Positions 34,469-42,487 of a DNA stretch of 64,000 nucleotides are shown here, piece by piece; the first letter of the stretch is position 1; every line of letters starts with the position of its first letter. The stretch lies in NCBI RefSeq assembly GCF_001708185.1, contig NZ_MDDN01000008.1, positions 1 to 64,000 of the forward strand. The letters are read 5' to 3'. Below the pieces are notes generated by a model. It ran no database searches, was not told where the DNA came from, and was given only the letters and a program-made list of their open reading frames with translations. The DNA comes from Lysinibacillus xylanilyticus. GTDB lineage: Bacteria > Bacillota > Bacilli > Bacillales_A > Planococcaceae. The position numbers and the translations under genes were made by a program.

Positions 34469-36502
34469 TTAATCCCATCTATCAATCTTAATGACTCTAG
34501 TAGCATTATTTGTTGTTACTTTAACTGTTAAATTCCATTCATGATCTTTTGAATATCCCACACCACAAGCTGTTGCATGCTCGTTACCTTCAATTGGTGT
34601 ACTAGCAGTATAGGCTTCTAGCGTTTTTCTAATTTGTCTTAAGTCAGCTTTAAGCGTTTCATTAAAGAATCCTCTACCTTTTCCTTCCGAAGTGTCCTTT
34701 ACGCCATCCAATAGAAAGAAAATATGACTTCCAGAATGTGAGATCGGCTCTTCCCCCCATAAATTTGGCGAAGTTGTAATACCATTGACCTTCACAAAAT
34801 TATTTATTTGAACAGTCCATGAATCATCACTAGCGTATGAATGGCTACTAATATTCGGCTGACGCCCTTTGACATAATCAAATTCAAATACATCCGTTAC
34901 ATAACCAGTCCCACCAGCAACACCGATAAATGAGTAGGTTTTCCCGTTTACTTCGAGTTCGACTTTGAACGGCGTACTTCCATTTCCTCTTTCACAATAA
35001 TTATGAACATAAAATCTATAATGACCAACCGGTGCATTTTCACTCCACCTAATATTTTCTACAGGGGAAGGATTTCTATGATGACCACCATTCATATCAA
35101 TATCTAAAAATCCACCGAATTTATCACTTTTATCTCCATAGTAGATGTGGTCCCCTTTTGGTGTTAGGCAATGTAGATCTAAGTCGGTATAGCCTTCCCA
35201 TATTAATGAAGCTCGAATTTCATTATTCTCATATCTTCCACCAGCACTTTCTACTCTCCTTTTAATTTCGCCATCAATTCCTCCGTGGTAATACCAACTA
35301 AATGTATTGTTCCATTGTAAAATATTTGGCGCCGCTTCATCAGACGCAGTTACTACTGCCATAAAACGACTAGGATTATCGACTAATACTTCCATATTTT
35401 CAGCCGTTGGTAGAATAGTTCGTTGGAATTTTTCCCACGTCATCACAGTGCTCGGGAGAGATACTTTTGATTTGGCTTTTTCCCTAGGAAGAATGTTTGA
35501 AAATATGCCCTTCTTTTGTTCAACAACTTTAGGTTCAGTTTGATTTTTCCACAGAAATGACGGAATCTCTTCAAAAGTGGCATATCTTCTTCGCAAAGAA
35601 TTAGCAATTCCTAATTTTTCAACAATTTTTTCTGCTTCAACAATTGCATTTTGCGTTGGAGCAGCTTGTGAGCGCATGTAATTCGCTGGATTCATCTTCT
35701 CTGCAAAACGACGAGCAACCGATTCAACGGACATTCCTGAAGCTATGTCATCTAATAATGTACCGATCATCGAACTTCTTACATGACAGAAGCCAACAGG
35801 AGCTGTCGCAACTGCTAACCAAACTAGATTTGTTTTCTGATTATTGTTTCCTACGCTATTTCGTTTGTCCTGCAATGATTTAAACCATTCTGCAATTCCT
35901 AATACTCTATCTGAACGGTATAATGCTTCTGATTGTAATAAAACTACTGCTTGTTCCACTGTCTCGATCGTATATTCAATCAATGCATTTGATAGCATCT
36001 TGAATTCTTCTAACTTCTCAGCCATCACTTGTCCCGCAGTTTGTATTCTAGAGTGGTTCACCATTTCTTCAGGAACTACAACGGATAAATGATTCCACTT
36101 TCCAGTATGAGGCTTTCCTAATACTGGGGAGTTTGAAATAAATACACCAATAACTTTTGAATTTAAAACTTCTGCTTTCATTGCTAAAACAGCAGCTTTA
36201 AAAAATGGAGGTGCCATATCCTCATCCCATATAGCAGATGCCATAATGCCATTTTCATCAATCGTTACAAGACCACCAAATCGCTCAATAAAATGTCTAC
36301 AAGCGCTACAAGTATAATGTTGTCTAGCTTCTACTGGTAAATTATCTACATACAAATCAAACAGACCTTGAACATTTGTTTTAAATAATTTTTTACTACT
36401 AATTGCTTCATCAAAATAGCTTTTTAAATTTTGCTGGAATTCAGGATATCTATCATTCTCATTATTATAAACATTAGTTGCTATGTTTACATTCTCTTTC
36501 AA
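34469..36502 (-). CDS. 677-aa protein with a DUF2135/YfaP-like segment
   Basis: I do not recognise the whole protein. Residues 1-130 include a cysteine-bearing motif CSACRHFIERFGG and SAIWDEDMAPPFFKAAVLAM. Residues 130-330 are helical (EKLEEFKMLSNALIEYTIETVEQAVVLLQ). A basic linker lies near 330-355. From about 445 to 545 the pattern IRASLIWEGYTDLDLHCLTP, GGFLDIDMNGG, VENIRWSENAPVGHYRFYVH resembles DUF2135/YfaP-type beta domains. The C-terminus has a further beta-rich part. There is no signal peptide or membrane helix, so it is probably cytosolic. It stands alone next to a minisatellite. Function not predictable. Confidence 0.65.
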   Translation of the reverse strand: MKENVNIATNVYNNENDRYPEFQQNLKSYFDEAISSKKLFKTNVQGLFDLYVDNLPVEARQHYTCSACRHFIERFGGLVTIDENGIMASAIWDEDMAPPFFKAAVLAMKAEVLNSKVIGVFISNSPVLGKPHTGKWNHLSVVVPEEMVNHSRIQTAGQVMAEKLEEFKMLSNALIEYTIETVEQAVVLLQSEALYRSDRVLGIAEWFKSLQDKRNSVGNNNQKTNLVWLAVATAPVGFCHVRSSMIGTLLDDIASGMSVESVARRFAEKMNPANYMRSQAAPTQNAIVEAEKIVEKLGIANSLRRRYATFEEIPSFLWKNQTEPKVVEQKKGIFSNILPREKAKSKVSLPSTVMTWEKFQRTILPTAENMEVLVDNPSRFMAVVTASDEAAPNILQWNNTFSWYYHGGIDGEIKRRVESAGGRYENNEIRASLIWEGYTDLDLHCLTPKGDHIYYGDKSDKFGGFLDIDMNGGHHRNPSPVENIRWSENAPVGHYRFYVHNYCERGNGSTPFKVELEVNGKTYSFIGVAGGTGYVTDVFEFDYVKGRQPNISSHSYASDDSWTVQINNFVKVNGITTSPNLWGEEPISHSGSHIFFLLDGVKDTSEGKGRGFFNETLKADLRQIRKTLEAYTASTPIEGNEHATACGVGYSKDHEWNLTVKVTTNNATRVIKIDRWD

Positions 36503-36537
36503 TTTTCAACATCTCCTTAGTCTATTCAACTATGCCA

Positions 36538-36648
36538 CGGCAGCAGCATGGGGGTTTTGCGCGATAGCGAAGCGGCAGCAGCATGGGGTTTTGCGCGATA
36601 GCGAAGCGGCAGCAGCATGGGGTTTTTGCGCGATAGCGAAGCGGTAAT
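36538..36648. repeat. tandem minisatellite, three units
   Basis: Three units of about 35 bases share CGGCAGCAGCATGGGG and TTTTGCGCGATAGCGAAG. Reverse-complemented, the GCTGCCGCTTCGCTATCGC part matches the units at 11486 and 42.8 kb. It lies just upstream of the 677-residue gene. Confidence 0.8.
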
Positions 36649-37257
36649 GGTTTTTTTGAAGACTTCTATAGATGACATTTCACTTTCGTAACAAAACATT
36701 TACTGAAATAATCTAAATTTCCTTCATATGTAATTTATTCTATTATACATATAAAATGTCTAGGATAGTAATTGAAATTGGTTTATATGATGGCAGTAAT
36801 TTCTTGCAAATTTGTACGGTACTTCGAAGCGACTTGAAAAGAAATTTTTATTTATGAGGAAGAGTGCAGAAAAATTTTACATACCTCTTTTTCGAATGGA
36901 TAAAGTACCAATACAAGTTTTTAGATCTCGGGTATCACTAGCGATGTTGCCTACTTAAATCATCTTAAAATAATAAGGAGAGCATATAGATGTAATTTAC
37001 ACAAAATCTATAAACATACAGTAGTCCCTTGCAACTTAAATTTTTTTAATCTAATTCACAGGCATCTCACTATACAAACATAGCTACCAAATCATATTAA
37101 TAGTAGTGTAAAGCTAACTTAGCTTTGCCCTCCTAGTTTGTGGTTTAGGGTCACTTAGGTTCGAGTGACCCTTTTTTTACGTCTCTCTCATGGTTATCCA
37201 AATATCCCGATTTTATCTTGGCGATACTGCAAATTTTGGAGCGATTTTGATTTTACA
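36649..37257. other. gene-poor gap with an orphan YjcZ-type 3' region
   Basis: No gene seen. At 37100-37178, GTAAAGCTAACTTAGCTTTG and a terminator (GGGTCACT...AGTGACCC with seven T, 37148-37178) closely match 40080-40150 and resemble the tail of the YjcZ gene at 40273. It may be what remains of a lost small gene. Confidence 0.5.
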
Positions 37258-37468
37258 TATAGAGGTGCTTTAATTGACTGCATTTGGAAAATACTTATAT
37301 ATCGCTTTCTTTGTAACATTGTTTTTATTTTCAACGGTTTGGGTTTATTCTAGAGATGGTAATTTGGCTTTGCTTAATAACTTTTTCTACTCCTTATAGG
37401 TAGTAATTTTTATTTTCATGGCATCATTGCTTCTTAGAAGTAAAAATGATGAAACGAAAAAAAGCTAA
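37258..37468 (+). pseudogene. small membrane protein interrupted by an amber codon
   Basis: The TTG at 37274 follows AGAGGTG, itself part of a junction core (AGAGGTGCTTTAATTG). The frame encodes 41 residues with one hydrophobic helix (LYIAFFVTLFLFSTVWVYS) and stops at TAG 37397-37399. It then continues in the same frame as VVIFIFMASLLLRSKNDETKKS to TAA 37466-37468. Together this is a typical 64-residue two-pass protein, so one point mutation probably inactivated it. Confidence 0.5.
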
Positions 37469-37632
37469 AAAACAGAAGCTGATTAAAATTCTAATTAACT
37501 TTTTTGCTGCACATTTTTTATCAAATTGTTTAGTGAAATATAATTTTATCCCACTTCTTATTGCGAATAGCCTAAATTTAAAGGGTTATATATATACAAA
37601 CTAAATCTAAAAAACGTTCCCAAATCAAGCTT

Positions 37633-37795
37633 GGTAACATTTCAGCGACAAACACCGATTTAACAGTGTTTGTCGCTGATTTTTATAGAAAATAACACTC
37701 TGAGACGCTGCGAAAAATAATTTTAAAGAAGGCTGTTCGATCCACTTGTTCTGAATGGCGGTAACATATAAATAAAATCTTAAGGAAATGTTACC
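37633..37795. mobile_element. MITE-like element, copy 1 (163 bp)
   Basis: Bounded by perfect 11-bp inverted ends GGTAACATTTC and GAAATGTTACC. Inside is a perfect 13-bp hairpin (CAGCGACAAACAC with GTGTTTGTCGCTG) followed by ATTTTTAT, and a conserved segment CTCTGAGACGCTGCGAAAAA. A second copy lies at 38091-38257. It has no coding capacity. Target duplications were not found. Confidence 0.75.
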
Positions 37796-37885
37796 TAGAA
37801 CAATTTGGAAATTAATGTTATACTTTAAACTAAAGATTTTATATAAGTAGAAGATTAAAATCGAGCAGGAAAGGAATTAAGTTAA

Positions 37886-37999
37886 ATGAATACATTTATT
37901 GCTCTTTTACCATTGATTTTTTGGTTGGCAATTTTCGGGGGAATCATTTTTGGTGCATATCAACTTGGAAAACGAAAATCAAGAAATCAAGATAAATGA
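37886..37999 (+). CDS. small membrane peptide, 37 aa
   Basis: ATG at 37886 with AGGAAAGGAA upstream at a slightly long spacing. MNTFIALLPLIFWLAIFGG is one hydrophobic helix and YQLGKRKSRNQDK a basic tail. It lies exactly between the two MITE copies, and a junction core follows six bases after its stop. Its size and layout resemble the other single-helix peptides of this window. No family known. Confidence 0.5.
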   Translation: MNTFIALLPLIFWLAIFGGIIFGAYQLGKRKSRNQDK

Positions 38000-38045
38000 T
38001 ATTAAGTTTACTAACGAGGTGCTTTAGTGTAACAAGGATTTATAA
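38000..38045 (+). repeat. junction core after the 37-aa gene
   Basis: TATTAAGTTTACTAACGAGG, TGCTTTAGTGTAACAAGG and ATTTATAA follow the stop codon directly. The same string (TAACGGGTTCTTTAGTGCAA, CAAGGATTTATAA) follows the Nudix gene at 39148-39190. Confidence 0.6.
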
Positions 38046-38090
38046 TGTATACATAAATGAATCTAATAAGGTTCCTAAATAAAAGTGCTT

Positions 38091-38257
38091 GGTAACATTT
38101 CAAACAGCTACAAACACTGATTTAACAGTGCTTGTAGCTGTTTTTATTAGAAAATAACGCTCTGAGACGCTGCGAAAAATAATTTTAAAGAAGACTGTTC
38201 GATCCACTTGTTCTGAATGGCGATAACATATAAATAAAATCTCAAGGAAATGTTACC
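38091..38257. mobile_element. MITE-like element, copy 2 (167 bp)
   Basis: Same 11-bp inverted ends as copy 1 and about 85-90 percent identity by eye. The internal stem reads ACAGCTACAAACACTG with CAGTGCTTGTAGCTGT. Relative to copy 1 a G-C pair has become T-A on both sides of the stem, so the structure is preserved despite sequence change. Confidence 0.75.
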
Positions 38258-38326
38258 AAAGAGAGGCTTTGGGTCGTTTTTTATTCAACGAACGGGGGCT
38301 TTATTGGATTTGAAAAGGAGGATAAT

Positions 38327-38524
38327 ATGTCAAAGTATATTAGTATTTTTTTCTTAACTTTAATGGTTAGTGTAATTTACTTTTTTCTATTTACTAACGT
38401 GTTTGATGGCGGTGATTATGCAGAAACAGCGGTCTATACATTCGGTTCAATAATTGTTATACTTCTATCATTTCTGATTTCACTCATGTATTACTTAATA
38501 AATTTATTGAAAAGGAAATTTTAA
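38327..38524 (+). CDS. small membrane protein, 65 aa
   Basis: ATG after AAAGGAGG. Two hydrophobic helices (ISIFFLTLMVSVIYFFLF and TFGSIIVILLSFLISLMYYLI) flank a short acidic loop (DGGDYAE), and the tail is basic (KRKF). No family recognised. Its stop is followed by a structured junction repeat at 38536-38635, so the gene and the repeat form one unit. Confidence 0.65.
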   Translation: MSKYISIFFLTLMVSVIYFFLFTNVFDGGDYAETAVYTFGSIIVILLSFLISLMYYLINLLKRKF

Positions 38525-38535
38525 CCCTACTTTTT

Positions 38536-38635
38536 ACTCCCATGAAAGAACTTAATCATCTTTCATTTTCTGTGGTGACGTGCTGATTTTTGACTTCATG
38601 CATGGCTAACGGTGCATTTTAGCTCAATAGGAAGG
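38536..38635 (+). repeat. structured junction module, copy G (plus orientation)
   Basis: ACTCCCATGAAAGAAC, the stem TGAAAGA/TCTTTCA, TTTTCTGTGGTGACGTGC, and then GCTAACGGTGCATTTTAGCT. It is the reverse complement of copies F, L, N and Q, and matches the orientation of the flanking rightward genes. The inner GTGC/GCAC-type stem is eroded here (ACGTGC against GACTTCA). Confidence 0.6.
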
Positions 38636-38700
38636 AAAAAACAAACTGTAAGTTGAATTATAGAATTTATTGAAAACCAGTCACAGAGGAGAGGTAATAA

Positions 38701-39156
38701 ATGGAATACTATAAATATTTACGACAGTATGTAGGACATAGACCTATTATTTTACCTGGTTCGGTTGTCATCATTTTAAATGAACAAAATGATGTACTAC
38801 TGCAAAAAAGGCATGATGGTTATTGGGGTTTACCAGGTGGTTTAATGGATTTAGGAGAAAGTTTTGAAGAGGTAGCAAAAAGAGAGGTTTTTGAAGAATC
38901 GGGATTAGTAGTTGAAAACTTAAAATTACTAAATGTCTTCTCTGGTTCTGAATATTACTTAAAAGTTCCAAATGGTGATGAATTATATTCGGTTACAGCA
39001 GTTTATTATACCAAAGATATAAGTGGAGAAATGAATATTGATTATAGCGAGTCAGAAAAAATGCAATATTTCTCAATTAATAATTTGCCAAATGAATTAT
39101 CCGATGAATATAGAGGGTTTATTGAGCAATACATAGATTGTGAAAAATGTACTTAA
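38701..39156 (+). CDS. Nudix hydrolase
   Basis: 151 residues with a perfect Nudix box (GGLMDLGESFEEVAKREVFE, then ESGL). The preceding strand NDVLLQKRHDGYWGLPGG is typical of the MutT-like branch that hydrolyses nucleoside triphosphates or nucleotide sugars. The ATG follows AGAGGAGAGG. The stop codon TAA (39154-39156) lies inside the junction core TGTACTTAAAGTAACGGG, so the repeat forms the end of the reading frame. Substrate unknown. Confidence 0.85.
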   Translation: MEYYKYLRQYVGHRPIILPGSVVIILNEQNDVLLQKRHDGYWGLPGGLMDLGESFEEVAKREVFEESGLVVENLKLLNVFSGSEYYLKVPNGDELYSVTAVYYTKDISGEMNIDYSESEKMQYFSINNLPNELSDEYRGFIEQYIDCEKCT

Positions 39157-39190
39157 AGTAACGGGTTCTTTAGTGCAACAAGGATTTATA
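39148..39190 (+). repeat. junction core overlapping the Nudix stop codon
   Basis: TGTACTTAAAGTAACGGG, TTCTTTAGTGCAACAAGG and ATTTATAA. It matches the first core of the complete copies (TGTACTTAAACTAACG) and the core at 38000-38045. Confidence 0.6.
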
Positions 39191-39238
39191 AAATATTTAA
39201 TAAACGGTCTCAAATGTAAGTTTGGACGCACATTATAT

Positions 39239-39280
39239 ACCGAAAAACGCTGTTAAATCAGTGTTTCTCGGTATTTCTTT
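39239..39280 (+). terminator. terminator after the Nudix gene
   Basis: ACCGAAAAACGCTG (39239-39252) pairs, with mismatches, with CAGTGTTTCTCGGT (39259-39272) and is followed by ATTTCTTTT. The loop TTAAAT recalls the MITE hairpin loops. The rest of 39157-39511 holds no gene. Confidence 0.55.
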
Positions 39281-39511
39281 TGAAAACTATTTATACAACA
39301 TTTATACCAATAGTGTAACGCAGATATACCTATATTTTCACTCGATAGACTTGTTCTTCCTTTTGCAAAAAATCACGTATTTTTCTTAGCGTTGTAGATT
39401 CGCATTATTAAGACGCCCCCTCGAAATAACGGTGAAACTTAACAGATCAGGTTAGGTTCCCCTAATTATTGATTTAAAAACCAACAACAATTAAATTTAA
39501 CAGAGCCTTAA

Positions 39512-39555
39512 TAAAAAAAATCCCCATTAAATAGACATGTCCATTTAATGGGGAT
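39512..39555 (-). terminator. strong terminator
   Basis: On the minus strand ATCCCCATTAAAT pairs perfectly with ATTTAATGGGGAT over 13 bp and runs into eight T. It ends the gene at 39573. Confidence 0.85.
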
Positions 39556-39572
39556 AACTTGTCCTAAAAGTC

Positions 39573-39857
39573 TCATCTAAATGATACTTTTCTTTTATCT
39601 TTTCGGACAATTAAAAACATATATAGGCTATAGAACAAAATGATTGCGATGATTACTGCTAAATAATATGTATCTTGAATCTTGAAGAAGAAAAAATTTA
39701 TGGAATTTAATAACCCAATTGATACTAAGAATACCCAATAGTTATTTTTTCTTTTTGTACGATCTCCGTCACCTAAATAGCTAGCAGAAACCCAAATAAA
39801 AAATGGTATGTAAAAAACAATTGAAAAAGTTAGAATGCCCCATCCAATAAACGGCAT
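39573..39857 (-). CDS. small membrane protein, 94 aa
   Basis: Three hydrophobic helices (IGWGILTFSIVFYIPFFIWV, VFLVSIGLLNSINFFFF, YYLAVIIAIILFYSLYMFLIV) and basic loops (RTKRKNNYW, RKDKRKVSFR). The ATG follows AAGGAGGTG. It has its own strong terminator, so it is monocistronic. No family recognised. Confidence 0.65.
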   Translation of the reverse strand: MPFIGWGILTFSIVFYIPFFIWVSASYLGDGDRTKRKNNYWVFLVSIGLLNSINFFFFKIQDTYYLAVIIAIILFYSLYMFLIVRKDKRKVSFR

Positions 39858-40074
39858 ACCATCAACACCTCCTTGAACCCTTCCCTAATTTATACGGTTG
39901 AAATTTGTAATGGTTTCAATTTTATTATTCAACAAGGTGAATTAGGGTGCACGCATGCAACCGTAAGACCGTTAGAAACAATTTCTTCTTCAAGTTGTTT
40001 ACTCATATTGGAATTGATTTTCCCAATAAAATTTTTTGACAGGCAATGCACTATAGAAAAAAAGCAATTCATCA

Positions 40075-40155
40075 TAATAATAGTAGTGTAAAGCTAATTT
40101 AGCTTTGCACCTCCTAAACTTGGTCATTTTTTTGTAAGTGACCCTTTTTTAAATT
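40075..40155 (+). other. orphan YjcZ-type 3' region
   Basis: AATAGTAGTGTAAAGCTAAT, TTAGCTTTGC and a hairpin ending GTGACCCTTTTTT match 37100-37178. No open reading frame precedes it; 39858-40272 holds nothing else recognisable. Confidence 0.45.
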
Positions 40156-40272
40156 TATAACTTGAATACAATTTTCAAATTTTAATGCCAAATGGAAATA
40201 ATACTTAGATGATTACCACCCCTCCTTCCTATACTTAAACATATTATAGATTGTAGAAAGGAGGGATACACT

Positions 40273-40407
40273 ATGGGATACTGGCAAGGTGGAAATGTTG
40301 GTAGCTACAATTGCGGTGGCGGAGGCTATGGCGGCGGTTCAACATTTGTATTAATTGTTGTTCTGTTCATTCTATTAATTATTGTCGGCGCAACATTCTT
40401 GTATTAA
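40273..40407 (+). CDS. YjcZ-family small glycine-rich sporulation protein
   Basis: 44 residues beginning [20 protein letters not shown], followed by one hydrophobic helix ([20 protein letters not shown]). ATG after AAAGGAGGG. The Gly/Tyr-rich start and C-terminal helix match the YjcZ/YhcN-like small spore peptides common in Bacillales. Such peptides are found in spores or spore membranes; their function is unknown. A clear terminator follows at 40571-40600. Confidence 0.85.
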   Translation: MGYWQGGNVGSYNCGGGGYGGGSTFVLIVVLFILLIIVGATFLY

Positions 40408-40570
40408 TAGGTAATTTTTTTATGATTAAGTATTAAATTTTTAATGAAGTAGTTAAGGCTATTTATCATTGTCACAATTAATTATTTCCAAAGTCGCTAT
40501 TGCTAAATATCACATCATCATAGTAATAGTAAGAACATGCACCAGCCTTACACACTACAGGTAATACAAA

Positions 40571-40600
40571 AAGGTCACTATTGTCCGAGTGACCTTTTTA
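40571..40600 (+). terminator. terminator of the YjcZ-type gene
   Basis: GGTCACT (40573-40579) pairs with AGTGACC (40588-40594) and is followed by TTTTTA. It also serves as a hairpin on the opposite strand (AAAAA on the left). Confidence 0.8.
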
Positions 40601-40667
40601 TTATTTTCGTTAGAAGTTCCAAAAAACGCCCAAAAAGTTTTTTAGTATTTTGTCTATTCAATATCCT

Positions 40668-40958
40668 CTATTTACTTAAATAGTAAAATAATATCGCTGC
40701 AAAAATATTTGGTAAAGCAATTAGCAATGCATTCATAGTAATTTTATTACGTTCGTCCCTCTCATCAGTTGTCTCGGTTGCGAAGTTTGCCCTCATCCTA
40801 TCCCCACTTACCATGGAACCTGAAAGAATCATAGATATGCCAATGAAAATACAACCGACCGTCCCAGTAACTAAATAGACTTTTTCCATTCCCCAAAAAA
40901 TCATGGATATTAAAACACCGAATAATGATAAGAATACACCTATTAATAAATACCTCAA
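40668..40958 (-). CDS. DUF5316-like membrane protein, 96 aa
   Basis: The TTG at 40958 sits at the right distance from AGGGGG (MRYLLIGVFLSLFGVLIS). Three hydrophobic helices. The middle motif SGSMVSGDRMRANFATETTDERDERNK resembles DUF5316 proteins of Bacillales, which have SGDRMRANFATE before the last helix. Function unknown. It is convergent with the YjcZ-type gene. Confidence 0.65.
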   Translation of the reverse strand: MRYLLIGVFLSLFGVLISMIFWGMEKVYLVTGTVGCIFIGISMILSGSMVSGDRMRANFATETTDERDERNKITMNALLIALPNIFAAILFYYLSK

Positions 40959-41013
40959 ACTCAACACCCCCTACTTATTTTACGCATAATCACCATTTTT
41001 TGTTCAAACTGGC

Positions 41014-41132
41014 TAATTACCATAACGTGTGGTTGATTTCCGTTCCGTCCGGGGGCGTCCGATGAGCCGCTAATCCCAAAGGAATTGCCCAGTCGGAACG
41101 AAGATCAACTATATACAAGGCATACGTTTTCA
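41014..41132. repeat. dispersed Bacillaceae GC-rich repeat, copy 2
   Basis: CATAACGTGTGGTTGATTTC, CGTTCCGTCCGGGGGCGTCC, GATGAGC and GATCAACTATATACAAGGCA. It is a shorter version of 33388-33545 with the middle deleted. Confidence 0.7.
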
Positions 41133-41293
41133 TCCACAGCTTTTGGTGATTCCCCGTTAAATTGAAGTAAAATTTCCCTTGGGGAATATGAGTGACAGAG
41201 AATTTAATATTCCGAGTATTATATAGAAGAAAGTGAAACTCCGAAAAAATGTTTCACAGAGAAGCATTTGATGAAATTTAGTTATTTTAAGCG

Positions 41294-41337
41294 AAAAAAA
41301 CGCTATACAATCATCCTATGTCGATGAGCGTATAGCG
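41294..41337 (-). terminator. terminator of the siderophore-binding gene
   Basis: On the minus strand CGCTATAC pairs with GTATAGCG, with an inner pair TCATC/GATGA, and is followed by seven T. Confidence 0.8.
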
Positions 41338-41367
41338 ATTTCTTAATTAGTATTCTGGATATCGATG

Positions 41368-42348
41368 TTATTTAACAAAGATTTCTTCAATTTGGTCAAG
41401 CATAATTTCAGCTGCAAGAATACCGCCTGCTGTGTTCCAAATGACATCGTCAACTTTATGGACATTGCCTTTTTGTACGGCACTTAAGTTTTTCCAAAGT
41501 GGATCTTCTGTCCATTCTTTTTCAGTAGCTAATCCTGTTTCATCACTTGTTGGCATGTAAGTGAAGTAGAAAAGTACATCTCCGTCCATTTTAGGGATTG
41601 CTTCTTTCCCTACCTCAACAGCTAAATTACCTAATTTTGCATTATCTTTAAATAATTCCGCTTGCTCTGGTACACGTTTGAATCCTAAAGAATCAAAAAT
41701 AACGCCTGAGAATGAATCTGTATAGTAGATTCGAGATTTATCGGCCATAAAGCGTACGAATGAAACCTCTTGGTTCGTTTTATCGCCAAGCTTCTCTTTA
41801 AGAGCTAGAACTTTATCTTCGTATGCTGTTAGAACTTCCTTGCCTTTAGCTTCTTGATTTACCGCTTTTGAATAAAGTGTAAAGTTTTCTTTCCAATCAC
41901 CGCGTAATGTTTCTGAGAAAACTGTTGGAGCAATTTTGCTTAATTTTTCATAGTCTTTTTCTTGTCTTAATTTATTCCCAATGATTAGATCTGGTTTTAA
42001 AGAAGCGATTTTTTCAAGGTTAATTTCACTTTCAAAACCAACAACTTCTACGCCTTCTAACTTATCTGTTAAATGATCATACCAAGGGTTACCTGAAAAT
42101 GCTTGTACAGCCCCTACCGGCTTAATACCTAAAGCTAAAAGTGCTTCTGTTCCTTCATTTGTTAAAACAACAACACGTTTTGGCGTGTCTTTTATTTCAG
42201 TTGTCCCCATTGCATGTTCTACAGTATAGGCAGTGCTCTTAGTTGAACTTTCTTCTTTCTTGCTTTCCTTGTCATTGCCACATGCAGCTAAAGCAAATAC
42301 AGCAACAACAGCAAGCATAATAAGTAATTTTTTAAATGCCTTTTGCAT
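41368..42348 (-). CDS. iron-siderophore ABC transporter substrate-binding lipoprotein
   Basis: 326 residues from the ATG at 42348, with GGAGGAAGAAAAG upstream. The signal peptide ends FALAAC with Cys23 as the lipid anchor. The class-III binding-protein fold is indicated by KRVVVLTNEGTEALLALGIKPVGA, EINLEKIASLKPDLIIG and SFVRFMADKSRIYY. It resembles the FhuD/FecB/YfiY group that binds ferric hydroxamate or citrate siderophores. A Fur box lies 48 bases upstream, so iron represses it. Its permeases and ATPase are on the opposite strand at 43052-45920. Confidence 0.88.
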   Translation of the reverse strand: MQKAFKKLLIMLAVVAVFALAACGNDKESKKEESSTKSTAYTVEHAMGTTEIKDTPKRVVVLTNEGTEALLALGIKPVGAVQAFSGNPWYDHLTDKLEGVEVVGFESEINLEKIASLKPDLIIGNKLRQEKDYEKLSKIAPTVFSETLRGDWKENFTLYSKAVNQEAKGKEVLTAYEDKVLALKEKLGDKTNQEVSFVRFMADKSRIYYTDSFSGVIFDSLGFKRVPEQAELFKDNAKLGNLAVEVGKEAIPKMDGDVLFYFTYMPTSDETGLATEKEWTEDPLWKNLSAVQKGNVHKVDDVIWNTAGGILAAEIMLDQIEEIFVK

Positions 42349-42395
42349 CTTTTCTTCCTCCAATGTATATGTTAGAATATTTAAGCAGATTAAGC

Positions 42396-42414
42396 GATAA
42401 TGAGAATCACTTTC
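42396..42414 (-). promoter_or_regulatory. Fur box
   Basis: GATAATGAGAATCACTTTC matches the 19-bp Fur consensus GATAATGATAATCATTATC at 16 positions and lies upstream of the siderophore-binding gene. No comparable box was seen before the permease operon at 43052. Confidence 0.75.
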
Positions 42415-42487
42415 AACTACTTGAGAACGAAATTAATCATATTGTAAGAATCTATTACTGTCAATATTTTTTTATAAATATGCAGAA

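Noticed and set aside
36853-36960. 34-codon frame (MRKSAEKFYIPLFRM)
   Set aside because: No Shine-Dalgarno sequence and no membrane or family features; not listed as a gene.
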